From Isoetes taiwanensis (taxonomy: Eukaryota; Streptophyta; Lycopodiopsida; Isoetales; Isoetaceae): 64,000 bases of DNA. The stretch's first letter is position 1, and each line of letters begins with the position of its first letter. Shown one piece after another: positions 21,961-33,290 of the stretch. The notes beneath the pieces are model-generated. The model saw only the letters and a program-made list of their open reading frames with translations. It did not search any database and was not told the origin of the DNA. The position numbers and the translations under genes were made by a program. The stretch lies in NCBI GenBank assembly GCA_021234155.1, contig JAJEKV010000062.1, forward strand, positions 7,025,645 through 7,089,644. The letters run 5' to 3'.

Positions 21961-22182
21961 ACATGAGCACTTTATGTGCCTTCACAAATGGCAAATGCTT
22001 TTATTAATAGGCCGTTGGTAGTGGAGACAAATTTTTGGAACTACCCAAGTAATGGCAAGTGTCGTTGTCATTAATTTTACTAAACTGTTGTTCATACGAC
22101 TAGGTTGTTTAACGATTTAGGCCTTTAAAGTTTATCTACGTTTGCTTTTGTTAGGGCCCGAAGGGCCCAAAATTTTTTTTAA

Positions 22183-22648
22183 TATAGCAATCAATACACA
22201 ACTATTATTAACATTATTAACACAAACCATTGCATTTAACACATTTAAATTAAAATCCCCCTTAAACCCCCTTTGGTTTGGGTGCACATTCACACGGGGG
22301 GTTACTCCGGGCAACGAGAGCTGTCGGATGGGCATATTTGCCCTTTATTCCAATATCTGGACCGTACATAGCGATTCTCGTTTGTGGGGTATGCATGTAC
22401 AAGTTTATGTATACTGTATATTAAGGTTTGCAAAATACTATAAGGTTTGAGAGAATGTACTTAATGGTGTTAATTTTGTACATGTATTGTAAATATATTT
22501 TTGGGGCTCTCGCTGCCCTACGTAACCCCCTGTGTGAATATGCACCCAAACCAAAGGGGGTTTAAGGGGGATTTTAATTTAAATGTGTTAAATGCAATGG
22601 TTTGTGTTAATAATGTTAATAATAGTTGTGTATTGATTGATATGCTAC
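22183..22648. repeat. Inverted repeat with arms of about 140 bp
   Basis: The left arm (22183-22322) and right arm (22505-22648) are inverted copies. Both contain acacaactattattaac, catttaaattaaaatccccc, aaacccccttt and ggttacg/ggttact blocks in matching order. The central 182 bases are unique. The outer end of the right arm abuts the Helitron remnant, so it may be part of that element or a separate foldback transposon. Confidence 0.8.
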
Positions 22649-22659
22649 ACGGATTGAAG

Positions 22660-25500
22660 AGGAAAGAAAAAAGAAGAGACAATGTTTTGCAAATTTATAA
22701 ATGAAGAGGATGAGAATAGAGTACGAAATAGAAAAAGGGAGCTTTATAGACAACAATTGTCTAGGCCAATAGAGGATATGCATATAGAAGATAGGAACAT
22801 GGTGTCTACTAAATTGAATACGGGCTCGACCATTAATGTAGATAGAGGTTCCCAGAATCTTAATAAACAGATTGTTGTAGATACGACGAGATTAGGCGCC
22901 ACGCAGGGTCCAGAATTAATTCATTGGCAAGCTTGTGCATGACGTATGAGTTTGGCAATAAATCGAACTTGCATGATCATGCACGTGGAAGAAGTGGTGT
23001 ACCTATTGCCAGATCCCACTACTTAACATTGAGCAAGATGGGTTTTGTTGTAATAATGGGAGATGGCAGTTGCCACGGTTAGCCCCTTTACCTCGAGCAT
23101 TAAATAACCTGTACAACATACCCGATTTTGATACAAAAGCCAAAGGTGAATAAATTATTTAGTGCGCTCGGAGTTGACGGTGGATTTGTAAACCTGGATT
23201 TTCCATCATCTGTTACGATTACAGGTGCACATACCATCGACTACTTCCTAAGGCAGACATTGGAAATCCTATGCATTGGTACATCTATGGTGAGTCACAA
23301 CGCTACATGCAGACATGAAATCAAAGGGTGCCATTCCAATGGATTGCAATTATCAGTTCAATCCTTGATCAGATAAATCCATTTATTCGAAACATCCGGA
23401 CTATGTATAGCTTACGCATGCCATTAGAATACATAACAATTGAAGGGGCAGTTGCAAGCGATGAAATTGCGGCCATTGCCAAAGTCGATAACACAGTCGA
23501 CATTAGGCCTCGAATCGCTAGTTTCTAGGTACAAAATCAAGGGGAACCAACCTTTATGAGCATTCTTGATTCTATGTATGAACCACTTCAATATCCCTTG
23601 TTTTACCTACATGGCACATTAGGCTGGGGACCTGAAAATGAGTACAATATCACGCAGTTGCAATGGTACAAGGCGAGGTTGTTGCATGAGGATCGACTCC
23701 TCCAAGTGGGCCGCCTGTGTAGGGGGTACTTGGTAGAGATGTAATCGAGGGTGGGGGATGCTCGGTTAAATTACTTCAGAAAGCCAAACTTTCGAAACAG
23801 GAGGATACAATATGATGAGAATTATTCCGAGCGGGAAAAAGATGGCCAGAATGACATAATCTTACCTGCATCATTCTTGGGGTGCAAAAGATGGTGTTCT
23901 GTACAAGTAGCGGATGCATTATCACTCTCGAGTGCAAAAGGTCGTCCTACACTATTCATCATGATGACGACAAACACAGAGTGGCCCGAGATATGAACTG
24001 CACTTAAACCTGGACAAAACACATATGACGCCCCTATAATTGTTGTTCGTTGTTTCTATGGTAGACTGCAACAACTAACGGAGTTGCTCAAAAAGTTTTT
24101 TCAGCGTATATCATACATGATGCATGTAGTAGAATTTCAAAAACAAGGATTACCTCATGCACATTCTTGCACAATCTTACCTGCATCATTCTTGGGGTGC
24201 AAAAGATGGTGTTCTGTACAAGTATCGGATGCATTAGCACTCTCGAGTGCAAAAGGTCGTCCTACGCTATTCATCATGATGACGACAAACACAGAGTGGC
24301 CCGAGATACGAACTGCATGAGGATTACCTCATGCACAATCTTATCTGCATCATTCTTGGGGTGCAAAAGATGGTGTTCTGTACAAGTAGCGGATGCATTA
24401 GCACTCTCGAGTGCAAAAGGTCGTCCTACGCTATTCATCATGATGACGACAAACACATAGTGGCCCGAGATACGAACTGCACTTAAACCTGGACAAAACA
24501 CATATGACGCCCCTATAATTATTGTTCGTTGTTTTCATGGTAGAAGACTGCAACAACTAAAGGAGTTGCTCAAAAAGTTTTTTCAGTGTATATCATACAT
24601 GATGCATGTAGTAGAATTTCAAAAATAAGGATTACCTCATGCATATCTTGTGTTACGTACGGAGCCTGAGATACCATTGGATTGCATCGATCAGAACGGG
24701 TCCACTTCTTCAAGGACAAGTTCAAAAGTTCATAATACATAGACATACAGAGAGATGCTCTCCAAATAACGCTTCCTGCTGCTATAACTTTTCTAAGCCT
24801 GTTAATCCCATAACATACCTCGATTCAAGGGGTTATGTACATTACAGAAGGAGAAATGTAGAGGACATGTAGGTCGTTCCCTATAATGCGTTATTGCTCC
24901 ATGAGTTGGATTGTCATATTACTATTGATATTGCATCTATTGTACATGTGTTTTCCTATCTCTATAGTTAAATATACAAAGGGTTCGATATTGCCAATTT
25001 TCGAAAAACCCAAGAGAGCTAATCTATGATAATATCGTCGTCAAGGAATAATTAACAGACACATCATATGTCAGAGTCTGTATTAGCAAATGTAGAACAA
25101 AGAACATGAGCAATAAGAGAAATATCTGAAAACGTACCAACAGAGCAAATCGCGAGACCACCTACTAGAAATGAGACACGAGACTATGTGGATGCACGAT
25201 ATCTTTCTGCCACAGAGGCATCGTGAAAGATAATATCCCATCACATAACGGATAAATCTCCATCCATCAACTGCCTCCCATTACACCTACAATTACAAAA
25301 TACAAATTCACTCTTGGACCGCTACTTTTTACGGCCTATAAATCCCCAGTTTGGCAATTTGATATACATCCAATACCACGAGCAATTTAGATTAAGTGCA
25401 TACAATGGAACATTTAGAGCAAGAAAGAGCAGGATACACAAAAAACAGGCGAAGCGTGTTTGCAGGGAACATATAAACAGGTACGTCCTCCTCTACGTGT
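22660..25500 (+). pseudogene. Helitron Rep/helicase (N-terminal half) pseudogene
   Basis: Despite many breaks the + strand follows the Helitron_like_N order: a basic NRKRELYRQQLS start (22705), THY-like and DQINPFIRNIRTMY (23355), a LQYPLFYLHG block with QWYKARLLHEDRLLQVGRLC (23590-23720), RLNYFRK, ILPASFLGCKRWCS, RPTLFIMMTTNTEWPEI, LKPGQNTYDAPIIVVRCF, VVEFQKQGLPHAH (the HUH catalytic motif, 24147-24164), LRTEPEIPLDCID, YRRR, VVPYNALLLHELDCHITID and DYVDARYLSATEAS (25177). This protein nicks and moves Helitrons by rolling-circle replication. The helicase half is absent. The 23860-24650 interval is a triplication. Stops throughout mean it is inactive. Confidence 0.9.
23860..24650 (+). repeat. 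Internal triplication of the Helitron Rep segment
   Basis: Three copies of the same coding segment lie head to tail: copy A about 23858-24171 (full, about 310 bp), copy B about 24172-24336 (truncated, ending after the NTEWPEI block) and copy C about 24337-24650 (full). Differences are few, so the duplication is young compared with the decay of the gene. In copy C the Gln before GLPHA is a stop and the second catalytic His codon is TAT (Tyr), whereas copy A keeps both. Confidence 0.9.
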
Positions 25501-25789
25501 TTCTGGTTGCACAGGGGCGGTGGCGAGTTGAGCGGCTTCTGCAAGCAGGGTGTGATGCTTGGCTCTCAAGCAAGCTTTGATTCTGGCATCAGAGCAGGTT
25601 TTTGGGTTGCCCGAAGGGCAAAACCTAGGAATGGGGAGTGGAATGAGAATATGCCACGGAAATGTCAAGTGGAGATTCGTGGAGGAAGATATTTTGAGGG
25701 CTGGGATAAAATATTGAGGAGTAAGCATGTCAAAGCCATATTGCATCAATATAAACTCTGGTCTTATTACGTATAGTTAAAAAAAAAAT

Positions 25790-25835
25790 TGAGGGAGGGG
25801 GTGGGGGGGGATGGGAGGGGAGGAGAGGAGAGAAA
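25790..25835 (+). repeat. G-rich tract, possible quadruplex
   Basis: Four or more runs of three to eight G occur within about 45 bases on the + strand, which meets the usual intramolecular G-quadruplex pattern. Confidence 0.6.
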
Positions 25836-25839
25836 CCAC

Positions 25840-26690
25840 CTAGAAGTTTGATAAGTACTTGATGAATTTGAATGTTGTGTATACAATGCAGATATGTGTA
25901 ATGCATGATGTTTGTCAATGGATTTATAATTTGTGAATCCTACGATACAACTTTTTTCCTTCTAATGATACATGCATCTTTCCTGCTTATGACACCTAGT
26001 ACTTTGGATGAGTGCGGTTTGGATTAAGTTTTTCAGGGTTTTGCTTAGCATTCCGTGAGGGCAACCCTCTATGCAATAGCACCTTATTTATGTAGGGCCA
26101 TGTTTCTTGCCTTGTGGAATTGGGAAGTGGATGCGGTTATGCTTCTGGATACAAGCAAGCTTCGATGCTAGCATCAGAGTGGAGTCTTTTTTTATGTAGG
26201 ACTATCATTTTTTCCTATGTACAGAAGCAGAAGTGGCTGAAGTTCTTTCTTCTCATCCCAGCTTCAGATTCCGAGCAGCTTCAGAGTTTTGCTTTTTATC
26301 AAGATCATGATAGAGAACTGAATTTAGCACTTATCTGTAGAGATTGCTATGTTTGAAGCTTGTAGATTGTGCAATAATAGTGACAATGATCTAAAACTAA
26401 TTACGTAAGGATTTATAAATTTGTAGTACTTGGAGAAATGAGAGTTCGAATTTGCTATATAGTCTGTAAAAATTTTGGTAAAGTTTAATGTAGGTCTGGC
26501 ACTGGCTAACGTTGTGTGTTTCAGATTGGGTTTTGAACATGGACCTTTGGTGAATACTGCCTACATTTTGAATTTGGCTATGTTTTTCCTCTTCAATCCT
26601 TTGTTTGAACACTCAATGGTATTACTCAGGTTCGATTCATGAGGAGCAGCATTGTTTCTGTAATCATTGTGTATGGGTTATTATAAATTC
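25840..26690. other. Intergenic, nothing recognised
   Basis: Short open frames only. One at 26114-26356 shares scattered words (tacaagcaagcttcgatgctagcatcagag) with 25561-25600 (caagcaagctttgattctggcatcagag), hinting at a diverged duplication of unknown nature. Confidence 0.35.
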
Positions 26691-26696
26691 AGGGAT

Positions 26697-27005
26697 TTAA
26701 CATATTTTATACGTTCGGTATTCCACAAGATGGCCTGTCAACCCGTAACCAAGCTTTCTAATATCCAGATACGTGACGGTATAATGGCCCACCACACCAA
26801 ATGACATCAAGTTACTGATACACATAACATTGTAGCCAAATGCCATTAAAGTATCTCTACACACCTCTGTTTGATAGAAGACATCCACAAGAGGCAATTC
26901 AAAATCAAGTTGACTCTCCTTTACCTGAAGCTCACTAAGCAAACTACCAATATCCTTCCTGTTATTCTGAACCATCATATCAATAGAAGAAACTGTTAAA
27001 GACAT
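26697..27005 (-). other. Unrecognised open frame on the minus strand
   Basis: A 102-codon frame begins MSLTVSSIDMMVQNNRKDIG and contains ELPLVDVFYQTEVCRDTLMA and HYTVTYLDIRKLGYGL. The frame is open further upstream (RERFCEWIKKD), so it may be an exon or gene fragment. Composition looks coding, but I do not recognise the family. It ends about 65 bases before the LINE-B region and is antisense to it. Confidence 0.35.
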
Positions 27006-27169
27006 GTCTTTCTTAATCCACTCACAAAATCGCTCTCGTGTGTTTCTGTTGGCAGTGGCAATTGCTCTCTAATGTAAGGCAGGCAGAGAGGCTAAAGGTG
27101 GAGGAACAGGGGGAGTGAAAGCATTACCAGAAGATGCAATCTGACCCGCAGTAGAAACAATAGGTGCAG

Positions 27170-27599
27170 ATTGCAAATGATTCAAGAGCAGCAGGAACGG
27201 CGTGAAAGAGCTACAGATGGCTGGACAAAAGTTAATTTGAAGAAATCTGCCCGTAATAAATTTGCTCAGTCTGCCTCTTAGGCAGCACATTCTAGTGGAG
27301 ATAGTCATGGTAGTGCACAACAGCATGCCATCATTCCCTTATCAGAGGATGAGGTACTCCGTGGAGGGCTAGAGCAGAGAGGAGGCTCTTCCTTACCACA
27401 ATCTGCACATAACATGGAGAGGGTGGAGCAGAGCGGCGGCTCCCCCCTGCCAATTGTTCCAGGACACAATGGAAGGGTGGAATAGAGAGGAGGCTCTCCC
27501 TTGCCACTTACTCGCACACGATGGGCAAACCTCTTAGATGCAGTTAATCTTCCTGGGGCCACTGAGATGGATGTGGAGGACCCTCAACTGCCCACATGA
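27170..27599 (+). pseudogene. LINE-B ORF1, C-terminal part
   Basis: In one frame the + strand reads QMIQEQQERRERATDGWTKV, a DGWTKV-type motif common in plant LINE ORF1, then a Ser/Gly/Gln-rich region with the repeated GGSxLP theme and TRTRWANLLD, ending DPQLPT and stop TGA at 27597-27599. Stops at about 27280 and 27484 interrupt it. The upstream part with RNA-binding motifs was not found, so ORF1 is probably truncated or too diverged. ORF1 would coat LINE RNA. Confidence 0.65.
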
Positions 27600-30500
27600 A
27601 TATTCTTTCTTAGAATGTTAGGGGAGTGGCTTCCAAAAGAAGTAGGTGTCCCTCTATCTATCTAAGTTCTCCATGGATTTATGTTGTTTTCAAGAGCACA
27701 AGTGCGGTAAAGGCGATGTTCAAAAGTTGGCTAACATTTTGGGGCGTGATTATAATGTGCTTGTGGCGGCTGCTGATTCTGCTAAAACAGGTGATTTTAC
27801 TGCATGGAAGCCCTCTTTGAATGTCACTTTCAATCAAGTGCAAAGATTCGGTCGTTGAATAATTGTTAAGTGAAAAGAGCGGGGGCAAGAATGTGGTTTA
27901 GTGAATGTTTATGCTCACAATTATCCGCGTCAAAAGGGAGCTTTGTGGGCCTCTCTTCGTCGCAAAGTTCTCAGGCTAGGCAATAATGTGGCATGGTTGC
28001 TCATTGGTGATTTCAATATGGTTGAAATTGAGGCAGACAGGTGTGGCAGGGGATCACAGGTGGTTCAAGAATTTGAACGGGAGCAATGGCAACGCCTCCT
28101 GCATGATTGTGGCCTTGTGGAGATCGAGGGTGATCAATCCTTCACATGGTGCAATGGATGGATAGGCAACGATAGAGCTTACGCCGGACATGATCGTGGT
28201 TATTATAATGCAATAGCTACTGATTTTCTTCAGTTGCAGAGAACTAATTTGTTGGATAGTCCAGTCTCAGATCATAATCCACAATGGTTCTCTACCGGAC
28301 AACCTCTATGGCGAAGAGCTACAAAAACTTACTTCAAGCTCAATACTAAACATTTGAAGGATAGTGAATTCATTGCAGGTTGATGTTCTCATGAATTCTC
28401 CGTGGCATGGCCAGTATTGTTGCTGCTCTCAGGGCTGTTAAATCCTTTGCAAAGCAGTTGGGTCATGCACAGGTGGTCCAGACTAGAAACCACTTAATCG
28501 GGTTGTATCAGGAGTTACAGAGATGTCGCACTCTTGCCCCTTCTTCTGGTATTAGAGATAGCAATATTGACATAGATTAAAGCCATTGAGACGGCTCATG
28601 TGAATCAAGCGTGGATAAAGGCTGGACTAGAATGATTATCTGGTGATAGATGGTCTCACTTCTTTTTTTGGGTCGTTAAGAGAAGGCGTATGATGGCCTC
28701 TATTAACTCCCTTATTTTGCATGATGGTTTCAGAGTGTTCTGATCCAGTTCAGTTTGAAGCAGTATCTTCATGACCACTTTTCCTCATTTTTTTCCACAC
28801 ATCAGTTGCCCTTTCAGAAGGATATGCAAGCTACAGTCTTGTCGAAGGTCCATCCCATCGTGGCAGCGGAGCAACTTGCACACCTAGAATCAAACATCAC
28901 CATCAATGACTTACATTCAGCTGCTTCTCTTTTAAAGAAAGACAAGTGCCCTGGCCTAGATGGTTTTCTAGTGGAAGTTTTCCAGGAATATTGGGATTGA
29001 TTGGGTTGCGATCTTTATAATGCTTTCTGTGAGTTTCATAGGTTCAGAAGTTTAGATAAGATCCTCAATACTGGCTGCATTTCTCTTATTCCCAAGTGTA
29101 AAGAGCCGAAGACAATATCTGACTGGCGCCCTATCATATTATTGTCTTCCGTGTATAAAATCTTTGTGAAGGCCCTTGCAGACAAAGTGCATGATGTCTT
29201 GGCTGTATCAATCTCTCCTACTCAATCTGGATTCTTGCCAAGGAGGAGCATTTTAGACAATGTTGCTGCTTCTTATGAGGGTATGTATTGGGCCAGATTG
29301 AAAGGTCAACGTATACTCTATCTTAAATTAGATTTTGCCAAGGCATAGGACAGTGTGGATTGGGAATTTTTGGAAAAATGCCTCGTCTTAACATTGGGCT
29401 TTGGTCAGCAATTCACCAGTGATGTTATGAAGCTCCATATCTCGACACGGTCTACTGTGTTGTTTCAGGAGGAACCCTCCACTATTTTTTCGGTTGGGCG
29501 GGGTCTTCGCCAAAGATGCCCATTAGCTCCACTTTTGTTCACAATAGTAGTTGAGGTCCTCTCACATCTATTTGCTAAGGCCGTGCAGGATGGGATAGTG
29601 CAGGGGTTGAGTATGGAGGACGGTTCACAGGAAATTTGTAACCAGTATGCTGATGACACGATTCTCTTTCTTGTTGCTGATGCGGATAATCTTCAGAATG
29701 CAAAGCTTCTTCTTCATACTTTCTCTTTAGCATCTGAAGTTCTTGTTAGTTGGCCAAAGTGTTCTGCATTATGGATGCTTGATGGGCTTGTGCCTCCTTG
29801 TGTTGTGGATTTTCCTTAGAAGGTGCTTCCTCATGGGAAGGCTACTAAACTTTTTGGTATTCCTGTGGGCATTCATATTTCTACCTCCGATGCTTGGGGT
29901 ATTATCATAGAAAGGTTGCGAAAGTATTTGTTTTGGTGGAATACTGCTAAGCTCTCTCTGCCAGCGCGAATAACTGTTGCTAAGCATGTTTTCAGTAATT
30001 CCCACGACTATATGACCTCTGCCCTTGTGGCTTCTCAATCAAAATTTCAGGTGATTGTTATCATTGTCCGTAATTTTATTTGGGGTGGGACTGAGAAGCA
30101 TGTTGTGGTCAAGATTGCATGGTCCAAATGCACCAGACCAAAATTTGCAGGTGGTTTGGGGATGACAGACTTCCATCTGCAGAGTAAGATTCTAATTTCT
30201 AAGTTCATTTGGAGGATCCTTAAGGATATGGTTGATTCACCTGGAGTGCGGTTGGTGAAGCAGTCACTTGCACATTGTGTTCCTTTTGAGAAAGCTTCAT
30301 TAAAACTGCTTCTTTCTTGGGGTCTCTTTTATCAGCTATGCCCTTTTCCTAATGCCTCCCCTTTTTTGAAAGGCTTGCTGGAGTCTTGGGACACAATATG
30401 GACCTTATTTCGTCGTATTGATCTTGCTGCATGCCATCAGTTGAGTGCCCTTGTTAATGGATACCTGTAGAAAATAATCTTTCACTTTGTGCCTCAGTTC

Positions 30501-31133
30501 ATCCATTAACTCAACGGTGCTGGAGGTTAGCAGGAATCTTGACAGTTGCAGCATGGTATGATTCTAGCCAGTTAGCGACATGGCAAATCTTTCAAACAAA
30601 ATTCTCATTGTCTCGATGGAACAGACCGATTTGGCAAAAGGTTGCTAGTACTCTGCCATTGGTTGCTCCAGAGGCTATTGAAGGGTGCATGTGGCATTCC
30701 CACTAAAAGTGTTCACGAGCATAGGCTTGTGAACTCTATGTATAGGCTGCTTGTCAATGGTGATATCCTTCCGCCATCCACTTCCATTCAGCTCTCACCT
30801 CCTAGTTGGAGACATATGCGGACTTGGGCTTGGGATAAACTACTCCATCCTAAGGTAGTTGTGCTTTGGTGGCAGATTCTTCACAGATGACCTCGTGTGA
30901 ATGTGCTTGTCCATAGATTTGATCCTCGAGTGTCAGCACTCTGGCCACTGTGCAAGCAAAGGGACAAGACCATTGAACATTGTTTCTTTTTATATGATCA
31001 TCTCCAGCCTATTTGGTCTTGGTTGCTTTCTGTTTTGCACGTGACATTGACAAGTCAACAAGTGCTTCTGGCTATTTATTCGAATACTTGGAATAAGTGG
31101 CGGAGCCAAGCATTTCATTTAGCATCAGGTTGA
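27596..31133 (+). pseudogene. LINE-B ORF2 (endonuclease, reverse transcriptase, zinc tail)
   Basis: The ATG at 27596 overlaps the ORF1 stop as ATGA. It reads MNILS then a stop where the conserved Trp of the SWNVRG motif belongs. Endonuclease blocks follow: FLQEHKC, LVNVYAHNY, LLIGDFNMVE (27998), SDHNPQW (28267). Reverse transcriptase blocks are KKDKCPGLDG (28938), GCISLIPKC and SDWRPIILLSSVYKI (29070-29163), LYLKLDFAKA (29320) with a stop at 29347, GLRQRCPLAPLLF (29502) and YADD (29646-29657). The thumb region is 29820-30470, and the zinc-binding tail spans 30640-31133 with ALWPLCKQRDKTIEHCFFL. About ten stops or shifts are visible. The first stop and others fit C/G-to-T/A transitions. Confidence 0.9.
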
Positions 31134-31427
31134 TTGTTGTGTGGTCCATCTGGAAGCGCGGAAGATTGTATATCTTTCAGGGTTTGGATGATCCTCCTGC
31201 AGTTGTCCTCCAGGACGCACAAGCTAGAATTGCTAAGGCCTACCATTGCTCTTCGCTTGGTCTTGCCAAGCGACAGTTGATATTTGAGTCCTATCTGAGT
31301 GTGTTGTCTTATGCAAAGGCTGGTGGTTCTACTCAGTGGATCATGATTATCCTCCGAGATTTTATTCCCGCCTCTGCATGTGTATTTTGCTTTTGGCTTG
31401 GAGTTTCAATGAAGTTTGTCGTTCTTC

Positions 31428-31454
31428 AAAAAAAAAAAAAAAAAAAAAAAAAAA
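31428..31454 (+). repeat. LINE-B poly(A) tail
   Basis: Twenty-seven consecutive A residues mark the 3' end of the retrotransposed copy. Confidence 0.95.
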
Positions 31455-32260
31455 CTTCCAATTGGGGTTTTCTAATTGCGGAACCAACTTATTTAATTGG
31501 TGAATAGTATCACATCCTTCCAAGAACAATGAAAACAAGCAGAAGGCGTCCATTGACTACGCCCTTAAACGAGAAAAGTGTTGTAGCATTGATCTAAACA
31601 TCTTGCAAGCCATGCATACCACATGGCAACGTGCCCCATCTATATTACAAATTTTGTTGCATTTCATGGTGGCCACACTATTTCAACTTTTGATGTGCCA
31701 AATTGGTAGAGGTATTGGTACCATCAAGACTAGTGGGTAGCCACATAAGCATCAGGATGATCATTTAAGGTTGTCGTGCAAAATTGTTCAGTTTATTTAT
31801 GACAATAAGGGTTAAATCTATGTTTCAAATAATATTCACAGCTGAAACATCTACCAAGCTTATATCTAACAAGTTTGATGAACAAAAATCTTAGTTGGAA
31901 TTCAGTAAATGTGGATCGAATTTAACAAATTTGTTTCACATTGGAATGCATGATCTAGAATATTCATGAAAATAACTGCCTTGAAGATCGAGCATCGAAG
32001 ATCGAGCATCATGCAGACATACGTATAAACACATAATATTGTATCATAAGTTGCATTTTTCATTAATTTTGCCAGTAATTAGAGCATATTACAAGTCATT
32101 AATTGGATGGCCATACAAAACAAACCTGTCATATAGATGCTCTTGCACATTATTATCAGCTTGGTCAACAGCGCTTGCTGCCACATCCATTATAGGAAGA
32201 ACTATTACAATGTCTTAGGTAGCATTCACTTGTTGGACATATAAAATGGCGCGTACAATT
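31455..32260. other. Intergenic, nothing recognised
   Basis: A/T-rich DNA without coding signal. gaagatcgagcatc is duplicated in tandem near 31985. Confidence 0.4.
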
Positions 32261-32700
32261 AGATAAGGTAAGATAAGATAAGATTTTTTACGTCCACGGA
32301 AACCCAACGGGTTATGGGACGGCACATGCAAGGGCAACAGCCCATCTAAAACCAAATATTAAAAGGCTACTAAGAAACATAGCTCTTAAGTCTACAATGG
32401 TGCATATCAAAGAAGTCTCTATTCGGGCGTAAGCCTCTACGTGTTCATAGTGCAGTCGCAGCCGAGACATACGAGGAGGTGCCGCACGTGAAACCTACCA
32501 AGCTAGTTGCAAGTAGAGTGGTAGGTGGGCCGAGTCCACCTCCTCATCTCTACTTTTTCCTACTTGGAAGTGCTCGACGACATGCATATCATGTTCCGCC
32601 ACCAATAAATAGTCCAACACACTAGGCCTCCCCCTGGTTCTCCCGCCTGCAGGTGTGGTTGCGAGAGGAGGGCCGGTACGCCAGTCCATTGCAGATTACC
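32261..32700 (-). mobile_element. Minus-strand LINE remnant with (TTATC)n tail
   Basis: On the minus strand an endonuclease-like end is readable (SVLDYLLVAEHDMHVVEHFQ, then VDSAHLPLYLQLAW, resembling the SDHxPL block of LINE endonucleases). It is followed by about 200 bases of 3' UTR-like text with ccgttgggtttccgtggac and a tail of cttatcttatcttac units at 32261-32284. The direct jump from endonuclease to tail suggests an internally deleted or chimeric copy. It belongs to a different family from LINE-A and LINE-B, which end in poly(A) or unknown. Confidence 0.45.
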
Positions 32701-33290
32701 CGGTCAAATATACTATGCAGTAGCAACAACTATCTACCATAGTGCGTGATCTGATTGTCATGTGATACCCGTGGCCAAGCTCCTTATGTAGGCTGCAATT
32801 GTGACACATTGTTAGCCAGGGGATCAAATCTCATGGGTTGTTCTGTGCCGGTGCGTGCACTGAAGTCTCTGAAGAGCGTGACCCTACCCAACTGCTTATC
32901 TTCTTTTTTATTTTGGGATGGTGTTGGTAGTTGTGCCGGGAAGCCGCATGTAACGCCGCATGCGGCGTTCCCTTGCCGCTTGCGGGTCCCCTTCCGGGAC
33001 TATTTTGAAATCCGTCCCTCCCTGGTTGCGATTTGAATTTCGTACTTCAAACTGTTCAGACTGGATGGTGGCTGTGGCTATGGTGTCTGGCCGCATTCCA
33101 TCCTGATTTTTTGGATTTTCGGCCAAAATGTTTCCTTCACTCTATGTTTTGAGTCAAAAATTTTAGGCAGAGAGAGACATCTTTTCGATGATGGCAAGCA
33201 GTATTCTCCTTTTCGCCACAAGCAGGTTTATTTACTTTTCTCTCCTCCGGCTACATGGGTGGAGCTTGAAGCGTATTACATAACTTATCT
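32701..33290. other. Intergenic with a short GC-rich palindrome
   Basis: No gene recognised. A small palindrome cgccgcatgcggcg sits at about 32954-32967 in GC-rich text that differs from its surroundings. Confidence 0.4.

Larger units (their letters stand above)
27100..31454 (+). mobile_element. LINE-B, near full-length L1-type retrotransposon
   Basis: ORF1 tail, endonuclease, reverse transcriptase, zinc-binding tail, 3' UTR and a run of 27 A follow in order on the + strand. The 5' border is uncertain: coding-like ORF1 text starts near 27170. The 3' end tttgtcgttcttc plus poly(A) defines the family, and the same 3' end occurs as a stub inside the CACTA element at 52955-53105. LINE-B is much better preserved than LINE-A but has several stops. 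Confidence 0.9.
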
